NCBI RefSeq assembly: GCF_014205835.1
Contig: NZ_JACHCQ010000010.1
Coordinates: forward strand, 82,311 to 146,310
DNA length: 64,000 nucleotides
Direction: 5' to 3'
From: Pedobacter sp. AK013
Lineage (GTDB): Bacteria > Bacteroidota > Bacteroidia > Sphingobacteriales > Sphingobacteriaceae
The notes below the pieces were generated by a model, which saw only the letters and a program-made list of their open reading frames with translations, made no database searches and had not been told where the DNA came from. Below are positions 51,804 through 59,767 of the stretch, piece by piece; the stretch's first letter is position 1, and every line of letters begins with the position of its first letter. The position numbers were made by a program, and so were the translations under genes.

Positions 51804-52580
51804 ATGATACAGCTAGAGCCAATTAACGGTTTTTTTAAAAGAGAACGTGCATTGCAGGCAATGTACCCTATGCGTATGTTGATTGTACGCGAGGGAAATG
51901 GCTTTTTATGTATGAATTCTGGCGATTATCCCCTGTTAAAAGGTAGGGTTTTTTTCATTCCGGAAGAGGGCCTGGTTAGGCTCGACGGAGAAATTACCTC
52001 AGGTTATTGGCTAAGTTTTAGCAGTTTATTGTATGCAGAATTTTTACTTCAGCATTTAGATCCTCAGGCTAAAAATCTCTTCTTAAATTTATCTTTCAGG
52101 GATCTCGATTCGCACAAATCAATTAAAACTTATAGCTTACTCGATCAGCTAAAAAGCGAGATCAATATTAAAAAAGATATGCCCTTTTTAGCACAATACC
52201 TATCATTATTTCTGGGTTTTACAGCTGGCTTAGATGGCTATCTTGCTGCTTTAACTTTAGATGATTTACAGCAGGTATTAAGGTTTAGGGCGATTTTAGA
52301 ACAATTTTATAAGCAAGAAAGGTCCATTCAGTTTTATGCGGAAGGCATGGGCATGAGTTCAGGTAAATTAAATAAATTTTTAGATCGGGTGCTTGGAAAA
52401 AGCTTAACAGTACTCATCAAAGATCGTATTATGCGCGAAGCTGAAGAATTGTTGCTTCATAGTGATTATACAGTTGATGAAATAGCTGAATTATTGGGTT
52501 TTGAACAAACCACCAATTTTAGCACAAGTTTTAGGCGGCACAAAGGCATCTCGGTATTACAATTTAGCCGCCTAACCTAA
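51804..52580 (+). CDS. AraC-family transcriptional regulator
   Basis: 258 residues. An N-terminal cupin-like domain (about 1-140), then the AraC HTH pair (about 165-258): FYAEGMGMSSGKLNKFLDRVLGKSLTVLIKDRIMREAEELLLHSDYTVDEIAELLGFEQTTNFSTSFRRHKGIS. Possible regulator of the sulfatase gene 340 bp downstream, which is inference. Confidence 0.93.
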   Translation: MIQLEPINGFFKRERALQAMYPMRMLIVREGNGFLCMNSGDYPLLKGRVFFIPEEGLVRLDGEITSGYWLSFSSLLYAEFLLQHLDPQAKNLFLNLSFRDLDSHKSIKTYSLLDQLKSEINIKKDMPFLAQYLSLFLGFTAGLDGYLAALTLDDLQQVLRFRAILEQFYKQERSIQFYAEGMGMSSGKLNKFLDRVLGKSLTVLIKDRIMREAEELLLHSDYTVDEIAELLGFEQTTNFSTSFRRHKGISVLQFSRLT

Positions 52581-52918
52581 ATTGAATGAAAAATTGGTGC
52601 GTCTGCCAAAGAAATGTCCATCAGCTTGATTTCATCTCTTCTAGATGAACAGGTATTCCAGACCTCACCACATTAATTGCTTTCGCGCCTAACGCGTAAA
52701 GTTTTGCTTACTGCATCTATTTTATCAGCCGCACCAATTTTTACGTCTGCTAAATTATAAAATCTTAGTCTAAAGAAGAAAAATATTCTTAAAAATGTTA
52801 CGTAGTTGTATTTCAGCACTTACAATTCAGTATCTGCGTTGGTTTTGTACGAGTAAAATAAAAAAACTAGTAAGCTTATAGTCTATTTGAAAAAATTATA
52901 TTTACCTAAAATATAATT
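52581..52918. other. Noncoding stretch between AraC and sulfatase genes
   Basis: 338 bp. I see no gene, repeat or clear promoter apart from an AT-rich TATTTACCTAAAATATAAT just before the sulfatase ATG. Confidence 0.4.
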
Positions 52919-54370
52919 ATGATGAAACAAGTGTTTACGAAACCTTTTTCCATACTAAATGCATTCAGACTTATAACTTTTGCTATGCTAATGGCCAGTT
53001 TTATTTCTGTAAAGGCACAAAGTAAAAAGAAACCCAATATTATTTTTATACTGGCCGATGATTTGGGTTACGGTAACGTACATAGCTTTAATCCGAATTC
53101 TAAAATCCCTACGCCAAATCTGGATAAGCTTACTGAAGAAGGAATTAAGTTCACGCGTTTCTATTCTGGAAATACCGTTTGCGCACCTTCAAGATGTGCT
53201 TTAATGACGGGTTATACCATGGGGCATGCCTGGATAAGAGGTAATGCAAAAGCCAAGGACGGTCTTGCCGCTCTACGTGCGCAAGATACTACCCTGGCCG
53301 AACGCCTAAAAGGAAACGGCTATAAAACGGGCATGTTTGGTAAATGGGGTTTAGGTGATGAAGACAGCAAAGGTGCACCACATTTAAAAGGTTTTGATAG
53401 TTTTTATGGATACCTGGATCAATCGCATGCGCACGATTATTACACTAACCATTTGTACGAAATTATTGGTGGTAAAACAGTAGAAGTACCGGTTGATACC
53501 ACAAAATATACCGAAGACCTGATTGTAAATAAAGCTGTTGATTTTATTAATACCAATAAAGATCAGCCTTTCTTTTTATATCTGCCGTTAACAGTTCCAC
53601 ATGCGGAGTTAAAAGTACCTGTAGAATTATTGAAGCAGTTCCAGTATGCAGATGGTTCGAGTAAATTTCCGCCCGAAACTCCTTTTGAGAAAAAAGGAAA
53701 CTACGGCAGTCAGGCGCAGCCACATGCTACTTTTGCGGCAATGGTAAATAAACTTGATGCTGATTTAGGTACTATTGTAGCATTGATTAAGAAATTAGGT
53801 TTGGATAACGATACCTATATTTTCTTTACCAGTGATAATGGGCCGCATAAAGAAGGTGGTGCAGATCCCGTGTTTTTTAACAGCAGTGGCGAATTTAGGG
53901 GCGTAAAAAGAGATTTGTACGAAGGTGGAATCCGCATACCATTGATTGTTAGAGCGCCTGGCAAAATTGCGGCGGGACAGGTTAACCCAACGCCATGGGC
54001 ATTTTGGGATGTATTGCCAACGATTAATGAACTTACAGGTACAACATCACCCAAAAATATAGATGGCCTGTCGTTCTCTCCATTATTAAGTGGTAAAAAA
54101 GCAGTTAAAGAACATGAATATTTCTACTGGCAGTTTAATGAAAACGGTTTGAAGGAAGCTTTAACCAAAGGCGATTGGAAATTGATCCGTTTTAAAGAAA
54201 AAGGTACTGCCGAAAAGTTAGAACTGTATAACTTAAAAGCTGATATAGGTGAAAAGAATAATATCGCTGCAAAAAATCCAGAGACAGTTAAATTACTCTA
54301 TACTTTAATGAAACAGGCCAAAACGCCATCAGAAAATCCGCTCTTTGAATGGTCTGAAATTGAAAAATAG
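52919..54370 (+). CDS. Secreted S1-family sulfatase (arylsulfatase)
   Basis: 483 residues (two adjacent ATG codons, 52919 and 52922) with a signal peptide to about residue 34. Metal ligands in ILADDLGYG; FGly motif CAPSR with C88 to be converted to formylglycine by an FGE or anSME enzyme; GKWGLG, HAHDYY and TSDNGPHKEGG follow. It hydrolyses sulfate esters of glycans or aryl compounds. Monocistronic, preceded by an AraC regulator. Confidence 0.94.
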   Translation: MMKQVFTKPFSILNAFRLITFAMLMASFISVKAQSKKKPNIIFILADDLGYGNVHSFNPNSKIPTPNLDKLTEEGIKFTRFYSGNTVCAPSRCALMTGYTMGHAWIRGNAKAKDGLAALRAQDTTLAERLKGNGYKTGMFGKWGLGDEDSKGAPHLKGFDSFYGYLDQSHAHDYYTNHLYEIIGGKTVEVPVDTTKYTEDLIVNKAVDFINTNKDQPFFLYLPLTVPHAELKVPVELLKQFQYADGSSKFPPETPFEKKGNYGSQAQPHATFAAMVNKLDADLGTIVALIKKLGLDNDTYIFFTSDNGPHKEGGADPVFFNSSGEFRGVKRDLYEGGIRIPLIVRAPGKIAAGQVNPTPWAFWDVLPTINELTGTTSPKNIDGLSFSPLLSGKKAVKEHEYFYWQFNENGLKEALTKGDWKLIRFKEKGTAEKLELYNLKADIGEKNNIAAKNPETVKLLYTLMKQAKTPSENPLFEWSEIEK

Positions 54371-54933
54371 ATAATGAGGCGGTGAAGTGTATAACATAAA
54401 GAAAATGCGTGTTTTGTGCGGGTAGGCGTTCCGGTTTTTTCAAGTACGAGCTTGTCAGCTGGTAATAGCTAATAATAGCCATTGGGAAATGTTCTCCTCG
54501 GCCTGTGTCCCCACAGGCCGAAATATACACTTTTACATGTGCAGGTAAGAAACATACTTAATGTCTATTCCACTATCGGTAGGTGTCTTACCGAAATAGA
54601 GTCAGGAAATGAGCACCCAATGGTTCTTGGCAGCTTCAGTCCTGCTTTCGCTTATAGTCCTCTCCCGATGAAAAAATCGGGATGCGGGCTATTCCGCTCA
54701 ATCAGTTTATGAACAGGGGTTTCTGCGCCTTACCCCTAAAATGAAATACTGTTTTGGCCCATTAGCCCCGGTTGAAGCGTTACCCTGCAGCAACGAGGTA
54801 GGAGGTAGCGAAGCGTAAAAGCGGAAAACGGGAAGAAACGGAGTGTTGTGCAAAGGCAGAGCGCTCCAAATCCAATTCAGAATCTCTTTTTTTAGAATAT
54901 AACGGCGTACCGGAGTAACAGCCTACGGCGTAA
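54371..54933. repeat. Intergenic cluster of dispersed repeats
   Basis: 563 bp between convergent genes. A perfect palindrome TCGGCCTGTG/CACAGGCCGA (54498-54507 with 54512-54521). At 54608-54707 an element with stem TCCCGATGAAAAAATCGGGA, partner of 41761-41870. At 54761-54860 a diverged partner of 10311-10415. No gene. Confidence 0.65.
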
Positions 54934-56202
54934 TTAATCCTCAAACAGATAACCGCTATAAGCCAGTCCTTTGGCTACACTTTTAAAATTATCGCCAGAG
55001 TTTAATGGAATGTGCGGGAACTTGGATTTAAACATATTTTGTACGGCAGAAACCATCGATGTTCCGCCAGTTAAAAACAAACAATCAATTTCCTCCGGTT
55101 TAATTTTGTACGTTTCCATAAACTGATCCAGGTAAGCATCGATTTTATTAATGTCTTTCTCGATGATGGAATTGTATTGCCCGAGCGAAATATTTTCATT
55201 AATCTCGATTTCCATATTGCTGTAGGCAAAGGTAGAATTAAGTTGGTCAGAAAGTTCAATCTTTGTTTTCTCTATGGATCTGAACAAAGAATAACCCAGG
55301 TTATTTTCGATCAAGGTGATCAGGTTTTTAAATTTCGGATCGTTCCCTGAGTAATAATAATATTCCTCCATCTCTTTCTGGATTTTTAAACCATTAAAAA
55401 AGTTCATTTTATCCCAGGTGCAGATATTTGCAAAAAGCGATTTAGGTACATTTAAAACTTTACCAGGCGTAGCCTCATATAGGGTGTTTTTTCCGAAATA
55501 TGGTGTGCCTTTATCCCACATAAATGCAGAATCAAGACTATCGCCTCCGATGTAGATACCACCAGATGCAATCATATCGTTTTTACGGTCTTTGCTGCCA
55601 ACCTTATCTGGATCGAGAATGAGGTAGGTAAAATCTGTTGTACCCCCACCTAAATCGGCTACTAAAACACGTTCTTTCTTACTGATGGTTTTTTCGTAGG
55701 CAAAGGCCGCCCCAATGGGTTCGAACTGAAAGCGGACATTGGTAAAACCGGCACTTTCTGCTGCCTTTTTTAACCTGGTTTGTGCCAGGGTATCTTTCAT
55801 CGTATTGTCGTCATCAAAGAAAACCGGCCGGCCTATAATGGCTTTTTGGCAATCTTCACCAATAATCTGATCAGCTTTCGCTTTTAAATCTTTAAGAATC
55901 AAAGTAACCAGATCGGAAGCTGTATATCTTTTATTGTGGATACGGGTTTCGGTAAAAGTAGTTCTCGAGAGGATCTGTTTGATGGATTTGATAAAACGGC
56001 CTTTCATGCCGTCGCTCAGGTAGGCCTCAATTGCTTTTTCGCCAACAATATGGCTTTCGCCATCAATAAAGCTTTTTACTTCTGTAAAATAAATTAATGA
56101 AGGTATAGAAATCGTATCTACAATTTCTTTCTTTTCTTCATCATAAATGGAAAGTGCCGAATTGGTTGTTCCAAAATCGATTCCGTATAAAAACTTACTC
56201 AT
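54934..56202 (-). CDS. Short Hsp70-family (DnaK-like) ATPase
   Basis: 422 residues, only the actin-like ATPase domain: GIDFGTTNSALSIYD (phosphate 1), VADLGGGTTDFTYLIL (phosphate 2), LFLTGGTSMVSAVQNMF (adenosine). The substrate-binding domain of DnaK is missing, as in YegD-like proteins. The role is unclear. 76 bp downstream of the PIF1-like helicase gene. Confidence 0.92.
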   Translation of the reverse strand: MSKFLYGIDFGTTNSALSIYDEEKKEIVDTISIPSLIYFTEVKSFIDGESHIVGEKAIEAYLSDGMKGRFIKSIKQILSRTTFTETRIHNKRYTASDLVTLILKDLKAKADQIIGEDCQKAIIGRPVFFDDDNTMKDTLAQTRLKKAAESAGFTNVRFQFEPIGAAFAYEKTISKKERVLVADLGGGTTDFTYLILDPDKVGSKDRKNDMIASGGIYIGGDSLDSAFMWDKGTPYFGKNTLYEATPGKVLNVPKSLFANICTWDKMNFFNGLKIQKEMEEYYYYSGNDPKFKNLITLIENNLGYSLFRSIEKTKIELSDQLNSTFAYSNMEIEINENISLGQYNSIIEKDINKIDAYLDQFMETYKIKPEEIDCLFLTGGTSMVSAVQNMFKSKFPHIPLNSGDNFKSVAKGLAYSGYLFED

Positions 56203-56277
56203 GGTTTGATATGCTGTGGCTGGCGGCTAAAATGGGGTTGCGAAAGTATTAAAAAAAGCGTTAAGAACTAAATTTTT

Positions 56278-58371
56278 TTAAAATAACTCGCTGGTGCCCA
56301 AATGAGCGTTTACAATGCGGGTAATCTGCTGGCCAAGTTCTTTTGCGTTGCCAATGCCTACGCTTTTAAGGGCTGCTAGCTGGTCGGTAGTTCTGGGCAT
56401 TTTTTCGGCAATAGAAAGTAGTGCCAAATCAGAAAGTATGGCATAATCGGGAGTACCTCGCTGCAGCGCGATTGTTTTGCGCCATTCGACCAGGTTTTTA
56501 TAAACCTGCGGATTGGAAATCTCTTTTTGCTTAATGCTTGGTTTAACAAGTTTTTTCTCTGGCTGTTTATTGGCTGCTGCGTGCAAAGTGCTGATATAAT
56601 CTTTGATCGAAAAGGGGTTCCACGAAATTTTAAATAAAGCCAGCTTGATCTGGAGGGCATCTTTACAATCATTTAATACTGTAAGCAATTTATCAGAGTG
56701 GGTATCATTATAAAAGTTGATGGCCACAATTCTTGCCATTAAGGTAATGAGCTGTTCCAGTTTTGGAACGAAATAATCAGATGCTTGCTGTAAACGTTCC
56801 ATAAAAGCCGTTTCATTTGCCGGATTTTTATCGGTGTTTATTTTCGAAAATTCCTTTGTAATAAAATTTCTGGCTACTTTAAAGATTTCGTGCTGAAGAA
56901 TCTGGTTTCCTTGTTCGTAAATAGATAAAAAGGCATTTTTCTCGTCTTTGTCCATTAGTTTGGAGCGCCCGAGTTTTTCCCAATCCTTGGCAACCGGCGA
57001 GAAATCGAGAAGCTCATGAATCAGCCCCCAGGCATATTGCTGTGTATAGTGTGCCAGCAGATCAGCCGTAGGTTTATCCTGGTGAGCGGCTTTTGTAAAA
57101 CTGATTACTTTGACATCGGTAATGATATTTTCGGAAACTACAGGCGATTTTAGGATAAGTCCTTCCAAGCTTCTGCAACGGCTCAGTGCTACGTAAGCCT
57201 GTCCGTGGGTAAATGCAGTGCTCACATCAACTATCGCCTGATCGAAAGTTAATCCCTGGCTTTTGTGTACAGTAATGGCCCAAGCCAGTTTAAACGGGTA
57301 TTGAGCGAATGATCCGGTGCTGGTTTCGTCAATTTTATTTTGTTCGTCGCTCAGGCTATATTTAACATTTTGCCAGATTTCTTTTTCTACTTCGATTTCC
57401 CTGCCACCGTTAGTGAAAGTTACTTTTATCGAATCTTCACTAATCGCTGCAATTTTTGCCGCTTTCCCATTGTAAAATTGCTTTTTCCCCGATGAATCAT
57501 TTTTGATAAAGATAACCTGTGCACCCAGTTTTAACTGGAGTTTTTCGTCTGTAGGATAGGCATCTTTAGGAAAATCGCCACTTACCACTGCATTGAATTC
57601 GAAAATTTCTCCGGGTAATTTATCTAAACAGCCCTGGTTAATTTCGTTAACCAGTTGGTTGTGTGTAGTTAAAGTAATGTAATCATCTTTCCATTCCTGA
57701 TCTAAAGATGGGTCGTAACGTTCATTCAGTTTCGCAAGAAGGTCGGCACTGAGGCTGTTTTCTCGCATCCCGTTCAAAATATCAAGAAATACAGGGTCTG
57801 ATTGACGGTAAACTTTATCTAAGGTAAACGTAAGCATTGGCGTAGACCTGAAAACCAAGCTATCGAAAAAGTAGGGGCTGGAGTAATAACTGCCCAGGAT
57901 ATGCCAGGCATCATGAAAAATAGGAGATAGCTGGTAAAGATCGCCGATCATTAATAGCTGAACGCCACCAAACGGACGGTTAGTACCCTTAACACGCTTT
58001 AAAGTACGGTCGATAAAATCAATCAGATCAACCCTAACCATACTAATCTCATCAATGATCAATAAATCAAGGCAGCGTAATAACCTTGTTTTTTCATCTG
58101 CGTATTTAAAATTCGTTTCCGCATTTTCATCAACAACGGGAACCAAAGGGCCGAAAGGAATTTGAAAAAAGGAGTGGAGCGTTACGCCACCAGCATTTAT
58201 TGCCGCAACAGCAGTAGGTGCAACAATGGCGAAATTCTTTTTTGTGGTATCCCTAATCTTGCGTAGAAGGGTAGTTTTACCCGTTCCAGCTTTACCGGTT
58301 AAAAAAACAGGCTGGTTGGTGGTGGCTAAAAAATCTAAAAGAAGTTGGTTGTCCGGGTCGGGCGTATTCAT
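56278..58371 (-). CDS. PIF1-like helicase with C-terminal HRDC domain
   Basis: 697 residues. Walker A GKAGTGKTTLL (about 26-36), Walker B LLIIDEISM, sensor LLMIGDLYQLSP, GAQVIFIKND, and motif VI region WAITVHKSQGLTFDQAIVDVS...YVALSRCRSLEGL. The C-terminal ~80 residues form an HRDC domain (NLVEWRKTIALQRGTPDYAILSDLALLSIAEKMPRT). A 5'-3' DNA helicase for replication or recombination. Common in Bacteroidota. Confidence 0.95.
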   Translation of the reverse strand: MNTPDPDNQLLLDFLATTNQPVFLTGKAGTGKTTLLRKIRDTTKKNFAIVAPTAVAAINAGGVTLHSFFQIPFGPLVPVVDENAETNFKYADEKTRLLRCLDLLIIDEISMVRVDLIDFIDRTLKRVKGTNRPFGGVQLLMIGDLYQLSPIFHDAWHILGSYYSSPYFFDSLVFRSTPMLTFTLDKVYRQSDPVFLDILNGMRENSLSADLLAKLNERYDPSLDQEWKDDYITLTTHNQLVNEINQGCLDKLPGEIFEFNAVVSGDFPKDAYPTDEKLQLKLGAQVIFIKNDSSGKKQFYNGKAAKIAAISEDSIKVTFTNGGREIEVEKEIWQNVKYSLSDEQNKIDETSTGSFAQYPFKLAWAITVHKSQGLTFDQAIVDVSTAFTHGQAYVALSRCRSLEGLILKSPVVSENIITDVKVISFTKAAHQDKPTADLLAHYTQQYAWGLIHELLDFSPVAKDWEKLGRSKLMDKDEKNAFLSIYEQGNQILQHEIFKVARNFITKEFSKINTDKNPANETAFMERLQQASDYFVPKLEQLITLMARIVAINFYNDTHSDKLLTVLNDCKDALQIKLALFKISWNPFSIKDYISTLHAAANKQPEKKLVKPSIKQKEISNPQVYKNLVEWRKTIALQRGTPDYAILSDLALLSIAEKMPRTTDQLAALKSVGIGNAKELGQQITRIVNAHLGTSELF

Positions 58372-58596
58372 ATCAATTACAAAATTAACCTATTCGATAT
58401 TGATTTGAGAATAGATTAATCAGTGTTTTATCCACAATTTTAGTCAGAAAAGAGGATCAATAAAATGAAAATTAAAATTAAGCGCTTGAAAATGAGTTTA
58501 TATTCGTTCTTTTTATGAAAAAATGCCGAAAACATTTTCCTAATTTCAATTCAAATTTGTAACATTGCACTCGCAAAAAAGGAATACCTTTTTTCC

Positions 58597-58638
58597 GGGC
58601 CTATAGCTCAGCTGGTTAGAGTAGAAGACTCATAATCT
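58597..58638 (+). repeat. Truncated tRNA(CAU) 5' half, copy 1
   Basis: 42 nt matching the 5' half of the tRNA at 58974 through the anticodon loop (ending CTCATAATCT), with two differences. It then runs into unrelated sequence and lacks the variable loop, T-arm and 3' acceptor strand. Confidence 0.85.
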
Positions 58639-58790
58639 ACGGGCTAAAGAATTGAAAATAAGCTTTTTAAGCTTGACGTTTTAAAAACAGTTCAGAAAAT
58701 TTCATCAATTTTCTAAGCAAAAAAAAAGATGTTAAGGTCTTGAAAAATTTGTTTAAATTTGCCTCACGCAGGTAGCTAAAATATGCGTAA

Positions 58791-58832
58791 GGGCCTATAG
58801 CTCAGTTGGTTAGAGTAGGAGACTCATAATCT
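58791..58832 (+). repeat. Truncated tRNA(CAU) 5' half, copy 2
   Basis: 42 nt identical to the 5' half of the intact tRNA. A TAAATTTG (-7-like) box and CTCACGCAG precede it, as with copy 3. Spacings copy 1-2 and 2-3 are 194 and 183 bp, and the intervening DNA is also similar (GAATTGAAAA and TAAATTTGxCTCAxGCAG blocks), so whole promoter-plus-half units were duplicated. Confidence 0.85.
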
Positions 58833-58973
58833 ACAGAGCTATTGAATTGAAAACAATCATTTTGAGCTTAACTTCAGACCAAACCTTTGAGGGTTTTTCA
58901 AAGGGAAAAAAGATGAAGCCAACTCAATAAAATTGTCTAAATTTGTCTCATGCAGACAGCATTTGAAGCGTAA

Positions 58974-59047
58974 GGGCCTATAGCTCAGTTGGTTAGAGTA
59001 GGAGACTCATAATCTCTTGGTCGCTGGTTCGAGCCCAGCTGGGCCCA
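58974..59047 (+). tRNA. tRNA with CAU anticodon (elongator Met or lysidine-modified Ile2)
   Basis: Complete 74-nt cloverleaf: acceptor GGGCCTA/TGGGCCC with discriminator A, D-stem GCTC/GAGT, anticodon stem GGAGA/TCTCT with loop CTCATAA, T-arm GCTGG/CCAGC with TTCGAGC. No encoded CCA. The first pair is G-C and the anticodon stem lacks three G-C pairs, so it is not initiator tRNA. Met or Ile2 cannot be told apart by eye. A terminator follows at 59051. Confidence 0.95.
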
Positions 59048-59050
59048 CTA

Positions 59051-59088
59051 AAAACCGTCTTACAAAGAAATTTGAGGACGGTTTTTTT
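59051..59088 (+). terminator. tRNA terminator
   Basis: AAAACCGTC (59051-59059) with GACGGTTTT (59077-59085), inner CAAA/TTTG, GAAA loop, then a run of T. Directly after the tRNA. Confidence 0.85.
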
Positions 59089-59226
59089 GTTTTTCTGATG
59101 CTGATTACCGTCAGCAACTATGCTTTAGGATGCCCACTAAATGCATGTTTTACATAATTTTTTGTTTAACTCCACGCAAAACCGTTACAAATACGTTACA
59201 GTTTTTTGCGTGCTAATTTCAAGGAT

Positions 59227-59392
59227 TATGGCAACCGTTAGCGCCAAGGTGTTCGAACATCACAAAAAAGCAGATGGCACCTACAATGTAAAAATCTGTG
59301 TCCACCACAACAACCAAAGAAGGTACATTGACACAGTTCACTATGTGGTTAAAAAACAATTGACTAGTTGCAGAAATTATCAAACTCCATAA
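59227..59392 (+). pseudogene. Stump of a tyrosine integrase (N-terminal arm-binding domain only)
   Basis: From ATG 59227 the frame reads MATVSAKVFEHHKKADGTYN, then VKICVHHNNQRRYIDTVHYVVKKQL, the start of the arm-type DNA-binding domain of Bacteroidota phage/ICE integrases; it then leaves homology and stops at 59390. The core-binding and catalytic domains are gone. It lies 180 bp after a tRNA gene, in the usual orientation for tRNA-targeting integrases. Confidence 0.75.
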
Positions 59393-59767
59393 AAGCGTGG
59401 TAAGCGTAAAAAGTGAACTCGGAAATGGGTCTGAATTTTCTTTTACCCTGCCATTGGTGGTACCCCAAAAGGCTTAGGTGGGCAAACCAGTTTGATTGAC
59501 TCGCCATTTTCGAGCAATACATAATACGCTGACTGAAAATAAATATCTGTTGGATCGTTTTTGGCGAAGAGGGATCAATAGCTCGTAGTCTTTTCAATTA
59601 CACTAAGTTACTTAACTTATTGCCAAATAATGGACAATAGACTCGTGAACATAGTTTTCCATATCGCCATAATCTCGAAAATCCTCTTAAGAAGTACCCC
59701 TGAAAAGCAGGTAGTTTAAATTAGAGATAGGTCTTTGAACTCCCATGTTTTATATGTTGGCCTTAAT
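59393..59767. other. Noncoding stretch after the integrase stump
   Basis: 375 bp. In one minus-strand frame a peptide-like stretch YYVLLENGESIKLVCPPKPF appears without a start or continuation, maybe a gene relic. Nothing else recognised. Confidence 0.35.

Noticed and set aside
58597..58973. Group I or II intron in the tRNA
   Set aside because: The spacers between 5' halves are only about 150 nt and no 3' exon follows copies 1 and 2; the third copy is uninterrupted.
59364..59597. 77-residue minus-strand frame
   Set aside because: No recognised domain, lies across the end of the integrase stump; the only suggestive peptide is in a different frame.
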